Assembly (NCBI GenBank): GCA_964639275.1
Contig: CAZXCQ010000047.1
Location: 1-28,525 of the forward strand
Origin: CAZXCQ01 sp964639275
GTDB lineage: Bacteria > Desulfobacterota > DSM-4660 > Desulfatiglandales > Desulfatiglandaceae
Reading direction: 5' to 3'
DNA: 28,525 nt
Positions 24,887 to 28,525 of this stretch are shown piece after piece (within the stretch, counting starts at the first letter, position 1; each line of letters opens with the position of its first letter). A model generated the notes under the pieces. The model was not told where the DNA came from. It made no database searches and worked only from the letters and a program-made list of their open reading frames with translations. Both the position numbers and the translations under genes were made by a program.

Positions 24887-25567
24887 CTATCTTCCAAGTC
24901 TCATCATAAACTTACGAAATTTCACAAGCGGAATAGCTATGCGTGGCGCGGTATAACAGACAGGTTTTTTGCTGATACAGGTTTCCAGGTGGTCAACTGC
25001 CCTTTCCACATTCATCATGAACGGTTTAACATCACCTTTAGCCATTTTGGTGTCAACGAACCCAAAACGAACATTTGTCACATGCACCCCTTTGGACTTC
25101 AAAGCCAACGCCAGGCCCCCAAGATAGTTGGAAAAGCCTGCCTTCGAAGCATGGTAAGATGGTGCCTCGGCTGAAAGCAACTCGTCAGCCAGGCTTGAAA
25201 CTCCGATGAAGTGGCCTTGCCCCCTATTAACCATCCGAGGGATTACTGCAGCCGCTGTTCTCACCATGCCGGTCAGATTTACATCTATAATTCTCGGTTC
25301 ATCACTCATATTCTGAGGATCGAATAGTTCACCGATCCCCACAAAATAAATGCAAAGATCCAACGGGTTTTTGCGCACCAGTTCATCAATTAGTTCTAAG
25401 TATTTGTTGTTGCCGACATCTATAACTCTGTGATGATACATAGGGTTCTTAATTGGTGATTCACTTCTGGAAACACCAATGATATTCCATCCACCTTCAA
25501 GAAGCCTCCTCGTTGTTGCTAAACCTATGCCATCTGAATTCCCAATGAGTAGTGCTCTGAATTGCAC
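24887..25567 (-). CDS. short-chain dehydrogenase/reductase (SDR) family protein
   Basis: The 226-residue protein is read from GTG 25567, five bases after GGAGG; an in-frame ATG 24 bp upstream lies before that Shine-Dalgarno. The nucleotide-binding motif is ALLIGNSDGIGLATTRRLLE (a TGxxxGIG variant with Asn-Ser-Asp). It continues with a second-strand SRSES, the GVSSLAD strand carrying the catalytic Ser, and YHASK (YxxxK) in APSYHASKAGFSNY. VRFGFVDTKMAK matches the PG-motif region. This is a classical SDR; the substrate is unknown. A preceding degraded attC and a following attC mark it as a cassette gene. Confidence 0.88.
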   Translation of the reverse strand: MQFRALLIGNSDGIGLATTRRLLEGGWNIIGVSRSESPIKNPMYHHRVIDVGNNKYLELIDELVRKNPLDLCIYFVGIGELFDPQNMSDEPRIIDVNLTGMVRTAAAVIPRMVNRGQGHFIGVSSLADELLSAEAPSYHASKAGFSNYLGGLALALKSKGVHVTNVRFGFVDTKMAKGDVKPFMMNVERAVDHLETCISKKPVCYTAPRIAIPLVKFRKFMMRLGR

Positions 25568-25588
25568 TAAAACCTCCTTCATTTTCTG

Positions 25589-25621
25589 CATTTAGCGTCG
25601 GCTAAATTGGCGAGGTTGGGC
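25589..25621 (-). other. degenerate attC remnant 3
   Basis: On the minus strand GCCCAAC (R''-like, 25621-25615) is followed within 33 bp by GCTAAAT (one base from GTTAAAT). The inner arms are missing, making it too short to be a functional attC; I read it as a deleted site between the DUF998-like and SDR cassettes. GTCGGCTA occurs on both sides (25597, 25629) and may mark the deletion. Confidence 0.3.
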
Positions 25622-25633
25622 CTCTTTGGTCGG

Positions 25634-26266
25634 CTACACTCTATCTGCCGTGAACGTCCGCATCGCAAGGGAGTTCATTAGCAGGGTACTATATATGGCT
25701 GCGAGGTACGACCGTTGCCACAGCCCCGTCAAGGCCATAGAACACAAACCGCCTCTACCCGTTGCCAAAAAGAGGGTGAACGCCACAACCGCGACAGCAA
25801 GCCCCAGAATGTTCCAGATTTTGACCAGGGCGAGTTCGGACATACCCAGCGCCCAAAGTGGTGTCAGCAGCAAGAGGATTGAGCCAAGCCCTGCCCCAAT
25901 GTCATGGGCTTTACCAGAAACCGTTTCGGCTGATCCGATGGGATCTTCCGGGAAAAAACCAGCCACGATACCGGCTCCGATACCGAAACCCACTATGCCA
26001 GCCAAATACAGCACATGACGCCAGGTAGATAATTGAAACTGGCTTGCCTGGCCTACAGCAAAGACAAGAAGACATACCCCGAGCCCGACGAGCCACACAG
26101 AGGTCAGCGATCTCACGGGACTCTCGATAGTCCCGAGGGTACTGATCGTATCCCGCAAGTGACTGTATCCGGGGTACCTCATCGCCAGAAGTGCCGGAAT
26201 CAAGAAGTCACCGACCATTGCTATCGCACCTAGCACGAAGCCTGCCCAGAAGAGTCCGTTTCCCAT
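25634..26266 (-). CDS. DUF998-like integral membrane protein
   Basis: The 210-residue protein starts at ATG 26266 behind GGAGCGG. It has about six hydrophobic segments, beginning LFWAGFVLGAIAMVGDFLIP, with the loop GYSHLRDTISTLG resembling DUF998 proteins (YxHxxxxISxLG). Other segments include VWLVGLGVCLLVFAVG and IGAGLGSILLLLTPLWALG. No function is established for the family. It occupies one cassette between attC 4 and the remnant attC 3. Confidence 0.75.
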   Translation of the reverse strand: MGNGLFWAGFVLGAIAMVGDFLIPALLAMRYPGYSHLRDTISTLGTIESPVRSLTSVWLVGLGVCLLVFAVGQASQFQLSTWRHVLYLAGIVGFGIGAGIVAGFFPEDPIGSAETVSGKAHDIGAGLGSILLLLTPLWALGMSELALVKIWNILGLAVAVVAFTLFLATGRGGLCSMALTGLWQRSYLAAIYSTLLMNSLAMRTFTADRV

Positions 26267-26288
26267 GCCCGCTCCGTTGGCGATGGTG

Positions 26289-26356
26289 CCCCAACTCCCG
26301 GGCTGATATTTGCGCGGGCGTTTTTCCCGCGCATATTGTCCAGCCCGATGTTATTT
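26289..26356 (-). other. attC recombination site 4
   Basis: On the minus strand the site runs from AAATAAC (26356-26350, R'', overlapping the toxin stop codon) to GTTGGGG (26295-26289, R'). The arms CGGGCTG and CAGCCCG pair, with a further GCGCGGG/CCCGCGC stem inside and a short A-rich loop. Overlap of the stop codon with R'' is common in cassettes. Confidence 0.75.
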
Positions 26357-26697
26357 GCCGATTAACCAATCGGATAGTCTATTTCTAATTCGAGTCAAAC
26401 GATCTGTGTTGATCTCACCAATTGAACCTACCAAAATGGTTTTAGTTACAACAGCTAATCTACCAATTCGAATGACGCTTGCGAATTTCAGCCCTGAACC
26501 AGTAAAATCAGGATCCTCCTCAGAGATAATTTCACCAAATGAAGACATTGTTTGAGATAGTTGCGATGAAATCATGCAAATAAGCCAGTCTTCATAAGCT
26601 CCCGGAAGTTGCCGAATTACGAGTGCAGGGCGTAGTTTTCCTTTTTTTGATCTGAATAAGGAAACCGAAACAGAACAACTTGCCCTTCCCGGATCAT
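26351..26697 (-). CDS. PemK/MazF-family toxin, split by a -1 frameshift at A AAA AAG
   Basis: ATG 26697 overlaps the antitoxin stop (ATGA) and gives MIREGQVVLFRFPYSDQKK, a canonical PemK/MazF N-terminus. That frame then ends seven codons later. The rest of the domain, GKLRPALVIRQLPGAYEDWL, ICMISSQ, and the C-terminal TKTILVGSIGEI, is in the -1 frame. The frames meet at the heptamer A AAA AAG (26647-26641), the slippery sequence of dnaX and several insertion sequences. Joining them gives 115 residues, the normal length for this family of mRNA interferases. It could be programmed frameshifting, transcriptional slippage on seven A residues, a disabling indel or a sequencing error. Confidence 0.75.
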
Positions 26698-26909
26698 AAA
26701 AATTTCTCCTTGATATCTTCAATACCATAGGGACTCGGTTCTTCTTCTATCCCCCTCATTGCAGAATCTAAGGAAAATTGAGCCCATTTGGAATCTTCCT
26801 CTTTCCTGCTTTTCTTGGATTTAAGATACTCCACGAAATCCAGCACTTCTGTCTGATCTGACTCCGGAATTGACTTGAGTTCCTCGATAATTCTCTCAAC
26901 TATGTCCAT
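26694..26909 (-). CDS. antitoxin, DUF2281-like
   Basis: The 71-residue protein starts at ATG 26909 after TAGGAG. Its N-terminal half, IIEELKSIPESDQTEVLDFV, followed by EYLKSKKSR, matches DUF2281-type antitoxins that accompany PemK/MazF or VapC toxins. The acidic C-terminal part probably wraps the toxin. Its stop overlaps the toxin start by 4 bp, the classic order antitoxin-toxin. The pair occupies a single cassette between attC 5 and attC 4; toxin-antitoxin cassettes are known to stabilise large integron arrays. Confidence 0.82.
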   Translation of the reverse strand: MDIVERIIEELKSIPESDQTEVLDFVEYLKSKKSRKEEDSKWAQFSLDSAMRGIEEEPSPYGIEDIKEKFL

Positions 26910-26938
26910 TTTAAACTCCTATTTGTTCCTTCCCTGGC

Positions 26939-26996
26939 AGATAACGGCGCTCTTCAGCGGGCGCGCTTTTTTGCGATCCGCTGCAAGAGCTTACGC
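26939..26996 (-). other. attC recombination site 5
   Basis: On the minus strand the 58-bp site starts GCGTAAG (R''-like, two bases from RYYYAAC) and ends GTTATCT (R'). The arms GCTCTTGCAGCGG and CCGCTGAAGAGC pair fully except for one unpaired base, the extrahelical base expected of attC. The 14-nt apical segment is AT-rich. Confidence 0.8.
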
Positions 26997-27003
26997 CTAT
27001 CTT

Positions 27004-27867
27004 TTATATTTCTTTTTTCCTAAATTTTCGCCTCATACTTTCAATGATTTCATTTATATTTAGACCAAGGCCAAAGAAATTTGGTTTCAACTCAAGAATC
27101 TTGTTTATACTCACGTCCGTTTTGAAAGACTGCGATGACGATAGGATATTCAGTTCTTCGGCATAAGATAACAGCTCTTCACGGACATCATTGATTGTAC
27201 AATGATTCAGGGCGTACTCAACAAGGTCCTTCATTTCTTGAATTCTCTTGGTGGCAGATATGGTACTTCCAATAAAATCAATAGCTTCATTGATTTTGGC
27301 GAGAGATAATAGCTGTCCATGCGCGTTTTTATTTGCATAAATGATGATATTCTCAAGATCAGCTCCTGAAAACCATTGTGTTCGCTTAGCAATAGCAGAT
27401 AAGTCAACATCGGCTTCAAGATGTATTTGCCGTTTGACTTGTGTATGTATCCTGAGGATGCCAGCCCGATCATTTTCTGATGGATAGTAGAAAGGAGTGA
27501 GGACATCAAACTTCGACATTATGACATCATTGATTCCCTTAGGATTTCTAGTTGTAGCAATTAGTATTTGCTCATCATTTATTTCTTCAACACCTTCTAA
27601 CATAGCTTGTAAAGCCCCTGGCTGTCCTGAGAGGCCTGATAATAATAGGTCTATATCTTCAATAAGTATACCTCTAACACCATATCGCGTAATCGTTGAA
27701 AATGCCTCCCTAATCCTATCGATAGGAGATTCGAGTATACTTGCTTTCCTAATCTCAACGGTCATCCACACTGGGTCGCTTTTCGAAAATTCATTGAATG
27801 TCGCCCCGGCGAATGATGACTTACCGCAGCCCTTAGGGCCATAGAAAAGGTATTTATTCGCTATCAT
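27004..27867 (-). CDS. AAA+ ATPase encoded by an integron cassette
   Basis: The 287-residue protein begins almost at its P-loop: LFYGPKGCGKSS (Walker A, residues 10-18). Walker B is GILIEDIDLLL (67-73 core), sensor 1 ATTRNPKG (near 105), and the lid/sensor 2 region WFSGADLENIII, as in Cdc48/FtsH-type classical AAA domains. A helical C-terminal region of about 90 residues has no recognised domain. There is no N-terminal substrate-binding domain: ATG 27867 lies 14 bp after the attC 6 R' box, with only a weak AAGAG. The low GC content suggests transfer. It could remodel a host or phage protein; a defence role is speculation. Confidence 0.82.
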   Translation of the reverse strand: MIANKYLFYGPKGCGKSSFAGATFNEFSKSDPVWMTVEIRKASILESPIDRIREAFSTITRYGVRGILIEDIDLLLSGLSGQPGALQAMLEGVEEINDEQILIATTRNPKGINDVIMSKFDVLTPFYYPSENDRAGILRIHTQVKRQIHLEADVDLSAIAKRTQWFSGADLENIIIYANKNAHGQLLSLAKINEAIDFIGSTISATKRIQEMKDLVEYALNHCTINDVREELLSYAEELNILSSSQSFKTDVSINKILELKPNFFGLGLNINEIIESMRRKFRKKEI

Positions 27868-27881
27868 ATCTCTTGTGTTAA

Positions 27882-27941
27882 GGCTAACGAGAAGCTGAAG
27901 GGCGGCCGTCTAGGCCGTCCGCTTCGAGCGATTTGTTATAC
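27882..27941 (-). other. attC recombination site 6
   Basis: On the minus strand the 60-bp site runs from GTATAAC (27941-27935, R'') to GTTAGCC (27888-27882, R'). The arms GCTCGAAG and CTTCAGC pair with one extrahelical base, then GGACGGCC/GGCCGCCC continues the stem. Length and boxes fit integron attC sites closely. Confidence 0.85.
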
Positions 27942-27966
27942 GTACATTTATAGAGGCGATCCTTTA

Positions 27967-28356
27967 TCAAAGCTTCCCTTTGAAATCGGTACTTAGAAGG
28001 GAGGTTTTGGAAAATCCCATATCACGGCGAATTTGTAGCAATAGTTCGCCGACGAATGGGGCTAACTCCTGAGCCTTTATAGCCCCTTCCTTGATCTTCG
28101 CAACGAGAATGTTGGCTGATTTTATAACTGAATCAGGTGCATGAAGCCATAGAAATGAATACTCATACCACAGCATGTCTGTGCATTCAGAATTTCCTTC
28201 GCGAAGACTCTTAAGGCAGAGGAGAAGATTTCGGTAATGTTCTCTCTTATCAGCAAAGGTACGTTCTTCTGCTGCCTTCCTCCGGTCGAGATAGAACTTG
28301 AGAAAGTAACCTGCTACAGCACCAAAAGCCGCGCTTAAAAGTTGCAGCCAGTCCAT
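27967..28356 (-). CDS. hypothetical small membrane-anchored protein (cassette gene)
   Basis: The 129-residue protein starts at ATG 28356, eight bases after GAGG; a GTG 9 bp upstream is in frame but overlaps the Shine-Dalgarno. One membrane helix lies at the N-terminus (WLQLLSAAFGAVAGYFLKFY), followed by a charged helix LDRRKAAEERTFADKREHYR and a mostly helical cytoplasmic part. I do not recognise a family. One N-terminal anchor plus a helical body is common among integron-cassette and phage-defence effector proteins, which proves nothing about function. It fills one cassette between attC 7 and attC 6. Confidence 0.7.
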   Translation of the reverse strand: MDWLQLLSAAFGAVAGYFLKFYLDRRKAAEERTFADKREHYRNLLLCLKSLREGNSECTDMLWYEYSFLWLHAPDSVIKSANILVAKIKEGAIKAQELAPFVGELLLQIRRDMGFSKTSLLSTDFKGKL

Positions 28357-28415
28357 AAAATACACCTCATGTGATCATTAAGATTTCGAGCAGTATAATG
28401 CGGCGCGCAGCGCGG

Positions 28416-28525
28416 CGCTAACAAGCCAGTCGACCTGACGGGGTCTGCGCTCCGCTGGCCGGACTCGGGCGCCAGCGCCCGGCCGCCCAGCTCCGCCAGA
28501 CCGCCGCAGGTCACCGCCGCATTAT
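28416..28525 (-). other. attC recombination site 7 (runs to or past the window edge)
   Basis: On the minus strand the right-hand box is GTTAGCG (28422-28416). GACCTGCGGCGGTCTG (28512-28497) pairs with CAGACCCCGTCAGGTC (28447-28432) with one unpaired base and one mismatch, around a long GC-rich loop with GGGCGCTGGCGCCC. The R'' box should lie at or beyond 28525, belonging to the next cassette upstream. Confidence 0.7.

Noticed and set aside
24023..28525. A conventional defence island or prophage in place of a cassette array
   Set aside because: No phage structural, integrase or restriction genes are present, and each gene unit is delimited by attC-like sites.

Overview
The window reads as a chromosome segment of an anaerobic, probably Desulfobacterota-like (deltaproteobacterial) organism. 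That is inferred from gene content only: molybdenum enzymes, a UbiD-family decarboxylase beside a TAXI-type TRAP transporter, an opine-dehydrogenase-like protein and a YyaL/DUF255 protein. No rRNA, tRNA, CRISPR array or complete transposase was seen.

Left part (1-14300), mostly + strand: the 3' end of a gene, an alpha/beta-hydrolase remnant, a strong terminator, a VapC-like remnant, a stand-alone molybdopterin oxidoreductase, a membrane-anchored SxxK serine hydrolase, a secreted PEBP/YbhB protein, a flavodoxin-like protein, a delta-60-repeat lipoprotein (- strand), a DUF255 thioredoxin-fold protein, a frameshifted opine dehydrogenase and a coupled pair of membrane proteins, the second GT-C-like. 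Two copies of a 54-bp sequence flank the hydrolase remnant and the oxidoreductase.

Middle part (14288-23769), - strand: a gene fragment and a GNAT acetyltransferase, then a long co-directional cluster. In transcription order it holds an FCD-type GntR regulator, the FAD subunit and [2Fe-2S] subunit of a molybdenum hydroxylase, a UbiD-family decarboxylase, a small zinc-ribbon protein, the Mo-cofactor subunit, a fused TRAP permease, a TAXI solute-binding protein and an MBL-fold hydrolase. The logic is uptake of an organic acid followed by hydroxylation or dehydrogenation and (de)carboxylation, under GntR control with a visible operator. The Mo-cofactor subunit has lost about three quarters of its length and changes frame at the junction, so the pathway is broken here unless this is an assembly artefact.

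Right part (24023-28525), - strand: a run of short, unrelated genes, most followed by an attC-like recombination site. I read this as an integron gene-cassette array, or a CALIN (attC cluster without integrase). From the array-distal end the cassettes encode a DJ-1/PfpI protein, an SDR protein, a DUF998-like membrane protein, a DUF2281/PemK-MazF toxin-antitoxin pair, an AAA+ ATPase and a small membrane-anchored protein. No integrase lies in the window; if present it should lie beyond 28525. The toxin is split between two frames exactly at an A AAA AAG heptamer. The array and its AAA+ and toxin cassettes are the most interesting part of the window.
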